Origin: Nemertoderma westbladi
Taxonomy: Eukaryota; Xenacoelomorpha; Nemertodermatida; Nemertodermatidae
Direction: 5' to 3'
DNA: 64,000 nucleotides
NCBI GenBank assembly: GCA_032718475.1
Contig: JAUCBJ010001516.1
Location: forward strand, 25,303 to 89,302
A program made the position numbers and the translations under genes. Position 1 is the stretch's first letter. Every line of letters begins with the position of its first letter. Shown piece by piece: positions 38,971-50,349 of the stretch. The notes below the pieces were generated by a model. It was not told where the DNA came from, ran no database searches, and saw nothing but the letters and a program-made list of their open reading frames with translations.

Positions 38971-39760
38971 GAGCTGAACTGGCGAACTCTCTGAAATGGG
39001 GAGCGAGGCCGGGGAAGCAAGAGGTATATCATTCCCGAAGGGGAGCGATAAAGATATATCAGAAGAGATATATCTTACAGGAGGATTGGATAATGATAGG
39101 TTTATTAAACCTATTCATGGCCGTGGTTATCGGATGAGAGCCAACGGCGTTTCTGCTATTAGGAGCACCTCTAAATCACAGGAGAGCCTCTAATGTGGCC
39201 TTTGAGGGTCTTGTAGAGCACCCAGGGCTGAAGGGCGAGTCGGTGTACTATGATAGCCGACACCTAGTGGACAGAGAGGTGGACACACCATACAAGAGGT
39301 GGAAGAAGTTGGAAGAGGATGAAGGCCCAGGAGTTCTGGTGGGGCTTCTTTAATATCAATCCGGGAGCCCACCAGGATATTATCAAGAGGAGACTGCCAT
39401 TCACATATCAGGAGGTAGCGACAGCGGCATCGTATGGAGGAGTCATCAACACTCAGAGATACTTGGATAGATGGTTGCCAGAAAACAGGGTCGAGTTCAG
39501 GGACTTTCTGGCAGAGCACGTGCCGTGGGCGATGAAAATGATCCTGTGGGACGCTACCAGGGGGAAGCAGGAGGGACACTCGGAGGGACCACCTGCAAAG
39601 CATTACCGGGAGTTGATAACACCAGCGCCCAAGGAACCAATGACGGGGCTTAGCAAGACGGTAACGGCAAGAATGAGAAGTCTCAGGGAAGACAAGCCGG
39701 AGGGAAGGAAGCGGCTCAGACAAGACGATGACAGGGGCAAATAACTTAGATGGTTCCCGA
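38971..39760 (+). other. unrecognised coding-like region, main ORF 39319-39744
   Basis: The 141-codon ORF at 39319-39744 encodes a soluble, charged protein with YQEVATAASYGGVINTQRYL, then FRDFLAEHVPWAMKMILWD, and a basic C-terminus ending KRLRQDDDRGK. Upstream pieces in other frames also look coding-like (38,950-39,110 KFREEYRAELANSL; 39,193-39,330 FEGLVEHPGLKGESVYYD), suggesting a longer gene broken by frameshifts. I do not recognise the family. It is bounded by the minisatellite and by a TTAA-element fragment, so a mobile origin is likely. Confidence 0.4.
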
Positions 39761-39778
39761 AGACGGGAGGAGCGCACA

Positions 39779-40477
39779 AAACTCAGGGACAGAGATTTGG
39801 CTGAATTCAATGGAATAAATAACAATTGCATATGAGTTTTCATATGATAATTATTGTGCAAGCACCAAATTTTTGTAAATAAGAAAATTTATAAATACAT
39901 AATATCATCTTGTTTCGTGCGTTATACGGGTTTGTGAGGGTCCAGAATCCGAGGGAATCAATAAAAATAGTACTGGGCATCTCAAACTTGTACTTTTTGG
40001 TGATGGGTACGAAATTTGGTGCTGGCACCAAAATTTGCCATATTACGCTGAAAAATACGAGTAGCAATGATCTGGCAAATTAGAAATGTATTCCATTGGA
40101 ATCAGCGCCCCAAAAAACCTTGAAATGTGAATTTATAGCATTATATAAGTGAATTAAAAATTTTGCGTTCAAACTGAAAAGTGCTGGTTCATTATTTTTT
40201 TAATTTTTTGCCTACATAGAGGAATAAAACAGCCATTTATAGTAATCAGATCATTTTTATATATTTCCAATGGATTTTGCGCCCCTGAATTCTGTATTGA
40301 AAAGCAATCAGCCGAAAATTGTAACTTTCAAATTTTATGAAAATTGTTCACTACTTGTAATTTTGGTGAATCAAAATAACCACCCCAGTACATTAAAAAT
40401 GTTTTTTTCGGTCGGATTCGTACCAGTGAGATCTACGTACAAACAAAAAAAATCAGACATTTTCGTTAAAATTTCTA
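39779..40477 (+). mobile_element. fragment of the TTAA element (internal and right part)
   Basis: Closely parallels about 31,980-32,670 of the complete element, including GTGCTGGCACCAAAATTTGCC and ACATTTTCGTTAAAATTT. It stops short of the right terminus and is joined to LINE sequence. Confidence 0.85.
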
Positions 40478-40489
40478 CTGGCCCCGTGT

Positions 40490-40935
40490 AGTACTCCACA
40501 GGGGGCCACATTGGGTGCAACTATTCATGTTTCTAATATACATAAATGACTTACCGAACTGTACATCACTACTTTCAACACTATTTGCTGACGACATGAA
40601 CTTACTCCACAGTCACACTGACCTTACTTGAACTTAACAAGATTGACCAGTGGCTCACTGATAACCAATTATCATTAAATCTAATAGAACGGAGTTTTTA
40701 TTTTTCACAAACAAAAAACAATAGAGAACGACAATATAAGAATACACAACTCACCTATTAAAAAAGTCAACACCACAAAATTTCTAGGAATCTGCATAGT
40801 TAAGAAACTAACTTGGAAGAGCCATTGTGCCTATGTCATATAAAAAATATCCAAATTCATCAGGTATATTTTTTTCAAAATACGACACACTATACCGCTA
40901 CACATACTAAAACTACTGTACTGTTCATTAATATA
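40490..40935 (+). pseudogene. CR1/Jockey-group LINE reverse transcriptase fragment
   Basis: Readable across frames: FLIYINDLPNCTSLLSTLF and ADDMNLLHSHT (motif C region), then LNKIDQWLTDNQLSLNL and KFLGI-like words. It resembles the intact LINE at 55.8 kb but is broken by frameshifts and an early stop. Confidence 0.7.
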
Positions 40936-41049
40936 TCCTTAACATTAACATAAACTACCCCGAGAGCTGACTCGGCAAAAAAGCACCCCCCAACACCACC
41001 CACTATGACCGGCCACTTGAGGCCAGTGGAATTACAGGACACAATTGGC

Positions 41050-41883
41050 CTCACAGGCGTCAGTTGACTCCCTTTCCTGATGACCTTTCTGGTCCAAACC
41101 CTGGGTCACTAGGGAGGCCAGATTGTGAGAGGGAGAGGGATTCTGGAGTTGGAGGCTACTCTCATGTTCTACCCCGACCAACTAAGCCATTGGTGAATCT
41201 GAGGCAAGTCACTAGACTAGCCTCAGTTAATTCCCTAACACTCGGGTCCCCAATGCGACAAGGTGAGCTGACTGCCTTGGCAGATAAGCTTTCTCTTAGC
41301 GCAGTGGATGTTCAAGAGCACCGAATGCAGACTGGACAGACTGATGAGGTTCTGATGAAGGACATGGGGGTGGTTTGCGAATTGCTCTCGCGTCAGCGGA
41401 TGATAGTGGCAATATTGGAATTGGTCTATTGATAAATCCAACTGCACATGCAGCATTGGACAAAATAGACCAAATCTCTAACCGCATCATCGGTTGCCAC
41501 TTCGCATGCTCTGGAAGACTGGCTAAGAAGTTTCCTAAGGTGGTTCTGATTGTGTGCTACTCTCCAACTAGTGTTGCCCCTTAGAGGAGGTGGAAAATTT
41601 CTACCACAATTTACAAGCAGCTACTGATGGAGTGGATCAGCATGCATTCTTAACATTCCTGGGGGACTTTAATGAAAATCTGCATCAACCACCTACATCG
41701 CAATAGCATAGCAATAGTGTTAACCGAAATTCCATCCATCTTCAGGATTTTATCTCTGGAGATGGATTGTTTTCGGCTGGAACCCAGTTCAAGAAGCGAA
41801 CTGGATATCTATGGAGTCATAGTGGATCCAGAGGTCACAAGTCCCAGATAGACCATATTCTGTTTCGTAGGAAATACAGGAGC
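41050..41883 (+). mobile_element. 5' part of an RTE-like LINE (endonuclease region)
   Basis: Encodes, with frame changes, an apurinic-type endonuclease: ALADKLSLSAVDVQEHRMQ, SGNIGIGLLINPTAHAALD, FLGDFNENL and QIDHILFRRKYRS. It complements copies A and B, which lack this part. It stops at 41,883 where a TTAA-element fragment begins. Confidence 0.78.
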
Positions 41884-42240
41884 TATATACAAGAACTTTG
41901 AAAACTCTTATGAAATTTTTACTGATTCCATTGAATTCAGAATCCTCACAAGCCCGTATAACGCAAGAAACAAGGTGACACAATCAATTGATGTATTTTT
42001 CTAAATTTGGTGCTAGAACCACATTTTGCACCCACTTCCGAAAAGTACAAGTTTGAGTTCTAGTTTGATAATTATATATTCGATTGAATTCAGAACAGCA
42101 ATAAACCTCTAAAACGCAAGAAATAAATAGTCACAAGCAATATTATCTATTGAATGGATTTTCAAAATTTCGTGCTAGCACCAAAATTTGCACCACAGCA
42201 CCGAAAAATACAAGTTTGATACGCTTGGTGCAACTCGTAT
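41884..42240 (-). mobile_element. fragment of the TTAA element, inverted
   Basis: Reverse complement of about 31,640-31,990 of the complete element, with the same near-palindromes (TGCTAGCACCAAAATTTGCA). Confidence 0.85.
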
Positions 42241-42640
42241 ATCCGCGTCGTAGGTGATCGCTCATCCCAACGTCCTCCTCCTGAACTCCTTGGCCTCCTC
42301 TCCTTCTCCCGCGTGGTACCATCAGCCCCACTATTGCCGTTCCGGTGGGCCACTCACTGTCTGTAGCCGCTGGTTGGCTGGCGACTCCAGTACTCATCTC
42401 ACCGCTCCTGTGCCGACTTGCGTCTCTCCTCTCCTTGTACTCGTCCGCCTTCCTCCTTGACAACCAAACTGTCTCTCCTCGGCGAATCCGGTGTGGCGGG
42501 CCAGTACCGCCTCATCGTCGCTTCCCAAATCGTTTCGCCTCTGTTTCTCAGGGTGCGCGTCGGGCTCTCTCCCTTCTCCAAACCCTGTTGCATTTGTTTG
42601 CTCATCTCATTGTTGTTGGCGTGTAGGCGTCACAGCTAAT
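42241..42640. other. GC-rich unassigned segment
   Basis: A CT-rich, comparatively GC-rich patch with overlapping ORFs on both strands. The - strand frame is Arg/Glu-rich. No domain is recognised. Its edges coincide with repeat junctions, so it is probably a piece of an unidentified element. Confidence 0.35.
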
Positions 42641-42840
42641 CTCAGTTTTGTTGTTGTCGTAGGTTATTAACTTCCCAAGTCAGGTTTTTAATTGTGACGG
42701 GATCCGAGTTAGCAAAAGATCCCGACTGGTTTGTTGGCGTGTCGTCACAGCTAGTCTCATTGTTGTCGTTGGTTTTCAACTGTGATGGGATCCCCGACTT
42801 GGAGAGGGAACACCGACTGGGTTTTGTCGTGGTTTATATA
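42617..42840 (+). repeat. two diverged copies of a ~110-bp unit
   Basis: Both copies contain TTGTTGTCGT, then AACTGTGATGGGATCC or AATTGTGACGGGATCC, and GATCCCGACTGG or ACACCGACTGG. The 1-40 region shares the TGTGACGGGATCC word. Confidence 0.6.
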
Positions 42841-43177
42841 CGCGTCGCCGCATGCTAGTGTGATTGAAGGCTTTGGGGCTGAAAGGCCAAAGGCTGGTAG
42901 AATAAATGAGTTAATAACTGAATGTTGATATAATCTCAAATCTATAAGTACCAGTAACAGCACAATATTAGCAGTAATGGCGATGATTGAAAACCGTCTA
43001 ACTTCTACAGTATACATAACCAACTGAAGGCACAATCAATTAAGGTAACGTTATATTATAATTACACATGGGATATTGCTACCTACGTTTGGCCTGGCCA
43101 ATGGATGCGCTGTGATTGATGGTAAATTGCCCTACCATTGGTTGATCTACTTTATCTGTGGACTTTATCTGTAAACC

Positions 43178-44316
43178 CTACTACTACTACTAGGATCGGC
43201 ATGCTGCATTGCAGCTGCATTTTTAGGAATGCTGTACCGGCTTGTCGACTAAATTGCGCCACCACAACTCCCTATCACCCATGACATTTGCTAGATCATC
43301 CATATCTTCAAGGCCAGTGTCCTTTAAGATGTGTCTCAAGAAAGTCATGGGCTGTCCACCATGATTATTCACTCCATGAGGCTGCAAAGTACAAGATTAT
43401 GCACTGGCTGGTCCTCATGGCGAAAGCAATGTCCTGCAAAGCGGAGGCGATTTCGTTCTAGTGTCAAGCTTGGGGGAACCAATGAGACACCTCCAATGTT
43501 ATATAGTGTCTGGTTGGAGATGTGCATTGTACTTGACACAATGAACCCGGCGTAGCATTCTTGTGAATGTGCCATCCAGAGATTTGGTGTCCTCAGCAGT
43601 TAGAGCCCAGCATGGACTCCCGTAGAGGATTATGGTAGAGGGTACGTATTCGAAGGTCCTCACCTGACTTCCGGATCCATGATCCCAGGTAACAGAAGTC
43701 ATCCACATGCTCAAGCATACCATCTTTTGAGCTTATGCTCATCCGATCAGAGACTTGCTGAGGACTTTCAAAGTTAACTGTCAAAATTTTGGTCTTTCTG
43801 GAGTTAATAAAAAGACCAACACTAGAAGCAGCATGTTCTAATGAGCTGAGGAGCCGTTGGGCTCCCTCTAGTGATTCTGGGAGTACTCCTAAGTCATCAG
43901 CAAAGTCTAGATCAGTTAGGTACTTGGCAGGATTTCCTCGACTTCTGGAGCCAATAGGTGGAGTTATCATCACCACATCATCATTATGATGATCTAAGGA
44001 CATTCGTAGAACATAGTCAACCACAATAATTATAAACAAGTATGGTGCAAGTGTGTCTCCCTGGAGGACGCCACATAACACTTCAAATGGTTCTGTGTCA
44101 CCATCAACAGTAGACACAAATGTTGTCGAACCATCTTATACTGATCTGATTGCTGCAATAATTTCATCAGGAATCCCATATAATGAAAGTATGCCGAACA
44201 TCCGTGAGCGAGAGACTGAATCAAAGGCCTGGAAGAAGTCAACAAAGATAATAGCCAGATGCCTGTCTTTCTTTTTTGATAACTCTTCAATTATCCTTCT
44301 AAGTGCCAAAATGGGC
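43178..44316 (-). mobile_element. RTE-like LINE copy B, internally deleted
   Basis: Same family as copy A, read on the - strand, with the (TAG)n tail at 43,178-43,194. It has FVDFFQAFDSV, GVLQGDTLAP, DLDFADDLG and LGSWIRKSGEDLRIR, then lacks roughly 105 bp (the RKGKAWAALN to VPVLLYG part) near 43,640. The 5' end is joined to the piggyBac gene at about 44,316. Confidence 0.87.
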
Positions 44317-45437
44317 AACGGTGCAGTGTCTTGGTTTTTGATCATTATCTGTGGGTTCAATCTCTGCTAGTGAATGAAAGGACGGCAATGGTTGTACTAC
44401 AGCAGAAGAATAACGTGCGCATTTCAATGGATGTTTGCATTCCATTTTGGTCAACCAGAGTACAGCAGACTTTGCAAAATCGAGCATGTGTATTTTACTA
44501 TTTTTTTCCTCTTTATATAGTATATATGCATTGACAAGTAGGCGTGCAACATAATTAAAACCGATTTTCTTGAACCATGAATGGCTTTTTCTTACTGGGT
44601 TGTAATTCTCAATCAGCTGGTCTTGAAGGTCTACTCCTCCCATATACTTATTATAGAGGTCGATGGTAAACATCACGTTTATCTGTAAATTTCATTCCTA
44701 AAATAGCACCATTTCTCATAAATGTAGTCGAGATTGGTTTTTGATTATTCATTGACAATCTCCACGGAATACCCCGATTTTTATTGATAGTGCCCCGGAG
44801 TCCCGTTTTGCGAGAAACAAGAAATTATGCGAGTCGCACACTAGTATACCAGTTGTCTATATGTACAATATAGCCCTTGTCGCCTGTCTAGCAGTCCACT
44901 ACCTTGTAATAATAGGACTACGATGTTTTCACTGTGAGACAATGTATAATCTGCCTGTGGTATGACACTTTTAGCACCATAATAAATCCTAGAATGTACT
45001 AAATAGCCTTTAGAATCGCATAACATAAAGGTCTTAACTCCAAATCGCGCCCGCTTTGTTTTGATATACATTTTGAAATTCAACCTACCTTTATGTAATA
45101 ATAGTGCTTTATCCATAGAAAGGTTCACATCCGGTGTAAACTTTTTACACAATGTATTGACAATATTTTAAAATTCAATTATCCTGGACTCGCGGATTTC
45201 ATTATCAACCATATCTGGGTTGTAAAACCGAATAAATTTCAGAATCCCATCCCATCCAATCCCATCATCAGACTCCGAAATTCCAGAAGAACCTCCATCA
45301 TCCTCCACTATCTCCTCATTGACCTCAACATTCGACTCAGATGTTCCTCCACAACTATCGACCTCATCTTCACATTCCTCATGTATCTCAAAACCGTAGT
45401 ATTGTACAGCGGTTCTGACCCTAGTTGGTCGGTTCAT
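44317..45437 (-). pseudogene. piggyBac-type transposase pseudogene
   Basis: The N-terminal ORF (45437-45168) is acidic, as usual for the family. After a stop comes CKKFTPDVNLSMDKALLLHK with RARFGVKTFMLCDSKGY, which includes the first catalytic-region Asp. In another frame near 44,880 is HIDNWYTS, holding the second Asp. Then come TGLRGTINKNRGIP, MKFTDKRDV and the third Asp in MGGVDLQDQL (44676-44317 frame). About 100 residues between the acidic part and CKKF appear to be missing. The Cys-rich C-terminus is cut by the LINE copy B junction right after KPRHCTVA. It cannot encode active transposase. Confidence 0.85.
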
Positions 45438-45880
45438 TACAGACGTTAATTAGGTATGAAGGTATAACAGTGCGCAGGTCCATTACCGGACCGGAACCAT
45501 ACTTACTTAATTTTTGACAGACAGACTTAAAACAGACAGACAGACAGGCCGCGTCACACAATAAAACTGACATCGAAAATGAAATCACCGACCAGGAAAA
45601 CCACGGTAGCGAAAATTTTAAAAGTTTGCATGGTTTGTTGTAGGCCCTACCTGAACCATGCTTCCGTAGGTTTGACCGAAAATCAGACAGGAATAACAGA
45701 CAAACAAACAGCCAGATGTGAAAACTGACGTCTGAAATGAAATCACTGGCCACGAAAACCCCAGATTCGAAAGTTTCAGAAGTTTGGAGCAAGACAACAA
45801 TCCCACAGCTGTCTCTCTAAACAGTAGGCCTATAGGTAGAAAACCTTTATTATTATTATTATTATTATTCACATACACCA
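45438..45880. repeat. GACA-rich repeat beside piggyBac, shared with a TTAA element
   Basis: Two copies of AACTGACATCGAAAATGAAA-type sequence (about 45,563 and 45,720) with (GACA)n stretches between, matching 23,178 in the 22.97-23.84-kb element. A (TTA)n microsatellite follows at 45,849-45,870. Confidence 0.65.
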
Positions 45881-46373
45881 GTTACCTGGGAACAAAGTAT
45901 GCACTGTACTTACATAGATACATGGTGTAGATAGAGCACAATTTTTAATAATGGTTGAACATAAACGGCAGTAAATGAAGGAACACCAAACAAAAACACC
46001 AAAACCAAAACCACAAAATTAGACAGATGAAACGTAATCCAATATAGATTTCAGCTCAATATTTGAAAAATTATCTACAGAAGCAACATTGGAGATCGCA
46101 TCAATTAATTCTCTGCACAAGGTAATTCTCCACTCATCTTCAACTGCACAAATAGAATACTTAAGTTTCCTAGCTACCAAATTAGCAGTTAATTGCGTAA
46201 TATCAGTATGCCAATGAGATTTGCAATATACCGTAAATTACACCCACTAGTACTCCTACAGTCGTATAGAAATCGGTAGCCTAGGAACCGCAGACACAAT
46301 CTATCTGAAGAAATAATCGAATTAGTAAAGTTAATAAATGTTATGTTAAATGTTATAAATGTTAATAAATTTA

Positions 46374-47011
46374 TGTCTCAGTGAGGCAGAGTCTATGCCC
46401 CAGTGCCTCAGTGAGGCACTGAGTGAGGCATAGTCTATGCCTCAGTGAGTCATAGTCTATGCCTCAGTGAGGCATAGTCTATGCCTCAGTGCCTCTGTGA
46501 GGCATAGTCTATGCCTCAGTGAGGCATAGTCTCTGCCTCAGTGAGTCATAGTCTATGCCTCAGTGAGGCATAGTCTCTGCCTCAGTGAGTCATAGTCTAT
46601 GCCTCAGTGCCCCAGTGAGGCATAGTCTATGCCTCAGTGAGGCATAGTCTATGCCTCAGTGAGTCATTTTCTATGCCTCAGTGCCTCAGTGAGGCATAGT
46701 CTATGCCTCAGTGAGGCCTAGTCTATGCCTCAGTGAGGCATAGTCTATTCCTCAGTGCCTCAGTGAGGCATAGTCTATGCCTCAGTGAGTCATAGTCTAT
46801 GCCTCAGTGACTCAGTGAGGCCTAGTCTATGCCTCAGTGAGTCATAGTCTATGCCACGGTGAGGCGTAATCTATGCCTCAATGCCTCAGTGAGGCATAGT
46901 GTATGCCTCAGTGCCTCAGTGAGGCATAGTCTATGCCTCAGTGCCTCAGTGAGGCATAGTCTATGCCTCAGTGAGTCATAGCCTATGCCTCAGTGAGGCA
47001 TAGTCTGTGTC
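46374..47011 (+). repeat. 22-bp palindromic minisatellite, about 28 units
   Basis: Units are GCCTCAGTGAGGCATAGTCTAT with GAGTCA variants and some units with an inserted GCCTCAGT. GCCTCA and TGAGGC in each unit are reverse complements, so the array is a chain of short inverted repeats. Confidence 0.93.
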
Positions 47012-47070
47012 AGGTCTTAAATGAGAGTCTTACAAATTCGAACGTCAACGAACAAATTCGACAGTTACTG

Positions 47071-47156
47071 TTCCACCATGGTGTGGTGGTTGCATTGAAT
47101 TCACATCTCCCGTATGTCATGGGTTCGATCCCTGCATGAATCAGGGCAGTTTTCGT
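47071..47156 (+). mobile_element. tRNA-derived SINE head, second copy
   Basis: CCATGGTGTGGTGG, GAATTCACAT, and the B box TGGGTTCGATCCCTGCA match the head at 1794-1900. Only the head survives. Confidence 0.65.
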
Positions 47157-47602
47157 TCCACTCATCTTCAACTGCACAAATAGAACACTTAAGTTTCCTA
47201 GCTACCAAATTAGAAGTTAAATGCGTAATATCTGATATGCCAATGAGATTTGCAATATACCGTAAATTACACCCACTAGTACTCCTACAGTCGTATAGAA
47301 ATCGGTAGCCTAGGAACCGCAGACACAATCTATCTGAAGAAATAATCGAATTAGTAAAGTTAATAAAATTTTTACACATTGAGATCCAAGGATGAGGAAA
47401 ATCAACCAAACCTTCTACTATAAACCTATGCGAGTTATAAGGTAAACCACAAATAATTTGAACGTTAGTATTCCAACTATTGAAAAACTTCTTACATTCC
47501 ATTGATTGAAAATTCCATAAACTACTACCATACAAATCTAAAGCATATAAACGTTGAATGTAAGTTATATTTGCCGGGTGACAGTAATAAAATTATTGTT
47601 TA

Positions 47603-47743
47603 ACCCTATTAAACCCGGAGGGGGGGGGGGGGGGGGGGGGGGGTCAATATGATTCCCTCCCATGGTTTTTTTATTATAATTCTGAAACAAACGCAGTTGG
47701 GAATCTGAAATTTTAAGACTTTTCCTAAAAATCTATTGTCTTC
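47603..47743 (+). mobile_element. left end of the TTAA element, truncated
   Basis: Begins TTAACCCTATTAAACCCGG, followed by a run of about 23 G and GTCAATATGA, and follows the 31,197-31,329 sequence closely. At 47,744 it switches abruptly to BEL/Pao coding sequence. Confidence 0.88.
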
Positions 47744-49201
47744 CTAGTAGTTTAAACTGGGTGACTTAGGCCCTTCCTTAGCGGAACAGTCAAAAACTAT
47801 CCTTAAAGGAGTTGTTATGGATTCTGGCTTCTCAACTCCGTGATGAGCCAAATAATGCACACAAATCGGTATTTCAACATTATCTACTGGTAATAATTCA
47901 ATAAAGTTACGTTTCAATTGATCTTGTATAACATTATGGTATGCAGAAAGTAAATCGGGTCTCTTTCTTAATTTAGTCAGAGTGAAACACAACCGTTTAA
48001 AAGCCAAATTATAATTATTCGGCAATTTGGGATGATTGGGTCGCCATGGTAACGACACACAATAACTGCCATTCATAAATTTCAAAGTTTCTTGAAATTT
48101 AGAATTAACAACTTCATCTACGGGATTTGGTGTATCGGTACAAATACCAATACTATCTAAATCCCATAAACGACATAGTAACATATCTAGATTATCATGA
48201 GATTCAATAGCACCAACTGATAGCACAGAAGAAGCTACATTAGTTGTAATAACATAAATATCTGGATCACTACAATCAATAGCGGTACAGGCCATGGGAA
48301 TTCTGCCTGCAATAACTTCACCAAAAATAGATGGTACACGATATAAACCACTGGGTAACTTATCCGCATATACAAATTCATAATAGTAATCAATACCAAT
48401 AATAATAGATATATCACTTAAATTATCACCTGGTAAGGGGTCTGCTAATATTATACCTTTGAGATAAATATTATCTAAAGCACATGTACGACCAGGTACT
48501 ATAAAACGTGGAGGTAGGGAATTAACCAAAAACGCAAAGACTGTTATACGTTTCTTTTGAGTAGAAACCTCAAACATAACAATCTCATAAAGTTGTTGTT
48601 CACCTAACTCATTAACACCATCGATACTAGTGTATATACGATCTACTACATGTAAATCAAGTAAAGTGGCTAATTTACTTAACATCAGAGTCCTCTGAGA
48701 CCCTGTATCTAATAATGCCCGAACTTTAGTAATCGATTCATCTTTACTCCATATCGGTATATATGCTGTAGGCACAAGTGAAGAATATTTGGTGTTAACT
48801 CCAGACTTATTAGCTACTGCAGATGACACAACATTATCAGCAATATTAGAATTATCTACACTAGATGATGCTACACTTTGGTTATTTGCACTAGAATTGC
48901 TATTGCTTGCAACTTTATTATGTGGTTTAGGTCTACTGTTACGATCCAAATGTAATAATGTATGGTGGTTTTTATGACAAATTCCACAAACATTAGAATT
49001 AGGACAGGAAGTTCCTCTTTCATGATTGGGTCGCAAGCAATTAGTGCATAATTTTAATTCTTTAACACGGTAATATCTATTCTGATGAGTATTATATCTA
49101 CTACAATTACGTAATACATGGTTACCATTACACAGGAAACACGACACTTTAAATTTATTAAATTGTGACCGCTTTCCATCTGAAGTTTGGGCGATAGGAA
49201 A
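47744..49201 (-). pseudogene. BEL/Pao pol region: zinc knuckle, protease, start of reverse transcriptase
   Basis: A long - strand frame with CFLCNGNHVLRNC and CTNCLRPNHERGTSC (zinc knuckles), a retropepsin-type protease with ALLDTGSQRTLM, and the first reverse transcriptase segment (LRIVFDCSAKEG). It breaks off at 47,744 in the junction with the TTAA element, so polymerase, RNase H and integrase are absent. It is in the same frame as gag, separated only by one TAA at 49,202-49,204. Confidence 0.9.
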
Positions 49202-50218
49202 TTAGGTTGCAGTACCGGTACCCATCTGATATAGCAATTTATCGAAACGTTGCAATTTATCGCCTTCGGTATCGGCAGCACGTAGTTGCTCAATTTCCTG
49301 CTGTAAAGCAGTCCGTAGTGAATCTAGCTCCCAACAGGTGGCGTGGGCTGTGCGGTTAATGTCGTTGCGAACTTTAGACGGCAACTTCCTGACCAATAAT
49401 GCAGCAAACACGAAACCAGCGCCTTCTACATCAGCGCCCAGATTTTTCAATCCACGGAGGTGGGATTCATAGACCGTGCAGAAAGTCGTTAAATCTTCCA
49501 CACTCGCGTCTGGTTCCTCTATATCAAATAGAGCATTTAGGCGAGCTTGGATAAGAAACTCTTTCTTACCATACGTTTCCTCTAATAATTTAACAGCCTC
49601 GACATAGTCTGAGTCTGTCCGTTGAAAACCAGCGACCATTTTCGCAGCATTGCCGCTTAGCTGGCCTTCTAAATAATTGAACTTGGTGGCACCGCCAATT
49701 TCAGAACGGCAGTGCACTGCGTCACAAAAGCGGTCCCAAAAATTGGGCCAGTCTAAAACGTCTCCAGAAAACTTAGGTAGTTTTAGATTAGGCAGCTTAT
49801 ACTGCTTATTAGTAATGTTTACAGTAGGCAATGGTTGACCTACAGATACTTGATGAGTGACTACCGGTTGGTCACCTCCAATACTAGAATTCCGGTTTTG
49901 ATCACCAATTAGGTAATTAGCAGAACAGATTAGCCTATGGATTCGCTCATCGTAACGACTAACCTCGTCAATCTCGTCCTCGAGAACATCCCCGTCCATT
50001 ACGAGAACCTCGATCTCTTCATCGAATTCTTTAAGTTTGTTCATCTGGATTTCGAGAGAGTTAATCTTTCCCAGGATTTCCTGAACATTAGGTGCTTCAA
50101 CATATATCTGCTGAGTTAAATCCTCATATAAGAGTGCATTTAACTCTCCGGTAAGACGAGTCACAACCGATCGGTGACCGCCTCGCCGGCGTTTCAAAGT
50201 CTGGCATTTATCCGCCAT
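49202..50218 (-). CDS. BEL/Pao retrotransposon gag-like ORF
   Basis: 338 codons. It has an N-terminal coiled-coil-like region (QEILGKINSLEIQMNKL), then the gag core common to animal BEL/Pao elements (LPNLKLPKFSGDVLDWPNF, SGNAAKMVAG, ARLNALFDIEEPDAS, LVRKLPSKVRNDI). The frame ends in TAA, with the pol-type frame following in the same phase. The ORF is open, but the element is truncated on the other side. Confidence 0.9.
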   Translation of the reverse strand: MADKCQTLKRRRGGHRSVVTRLTGELNALLYEDLTQQIYVEAPNVQEILGKINSLEIQMNKLKEFDEEIEVLVMDGDVLEDEIDEVSRYDERIHRLICSANYLIGDQNRNSSIGGDQPVVTHQVSVGQPLPTVNITNKQYKLPNLKLPKFSGDVLDWPNFWDRFCDAVHCRSEIGGATKFNYLEGQLSGNAAKMVAGFQRTDSDYVEAVKLLEETYGKKEFLIQARLNALFDIEEPDASVEDLTTFCTVYESHLRGLKNLGADVEGAGFVFAALLVRKLPSKVRNDINRTAHATCWELDSLRTALQQEIEQLRAADTEGDKLQRFDKLLYQMGTGTAT

Positions 50219-50349
50219 AGCGCGACCTACTGCTACTGCCTAACTGCAGTACAGCAATAAGCATGAAGTAGGCCTATTCGGTACCGGTATTCACGATGTG
50301 ATATTCCGCCACATCCTATATTCACAATAGCCCTTCATCCGGGTCCAGG

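Larger units (their letters stand above)
46028..47596 (-). mobile_element. LINE 3' coding end interrupted by minisatellite and SINE
   Basis: On the - strand, 47,575-47,160 encodes RLYALDLYGSSLWNFQSM, ICGLPYNSHR and KLKCSICAVEDEW, a LINE C-terminal region. The true end (ITLCRELIDAISN to ILDYVSSV and stop) is at 46,130-46,028. Between them lie a SINE, the minisatellite and a 213-bp duplication of the coding segment (46,129-46,342 and 47,157-47,369, nearly identical). Confidence 0.75.
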
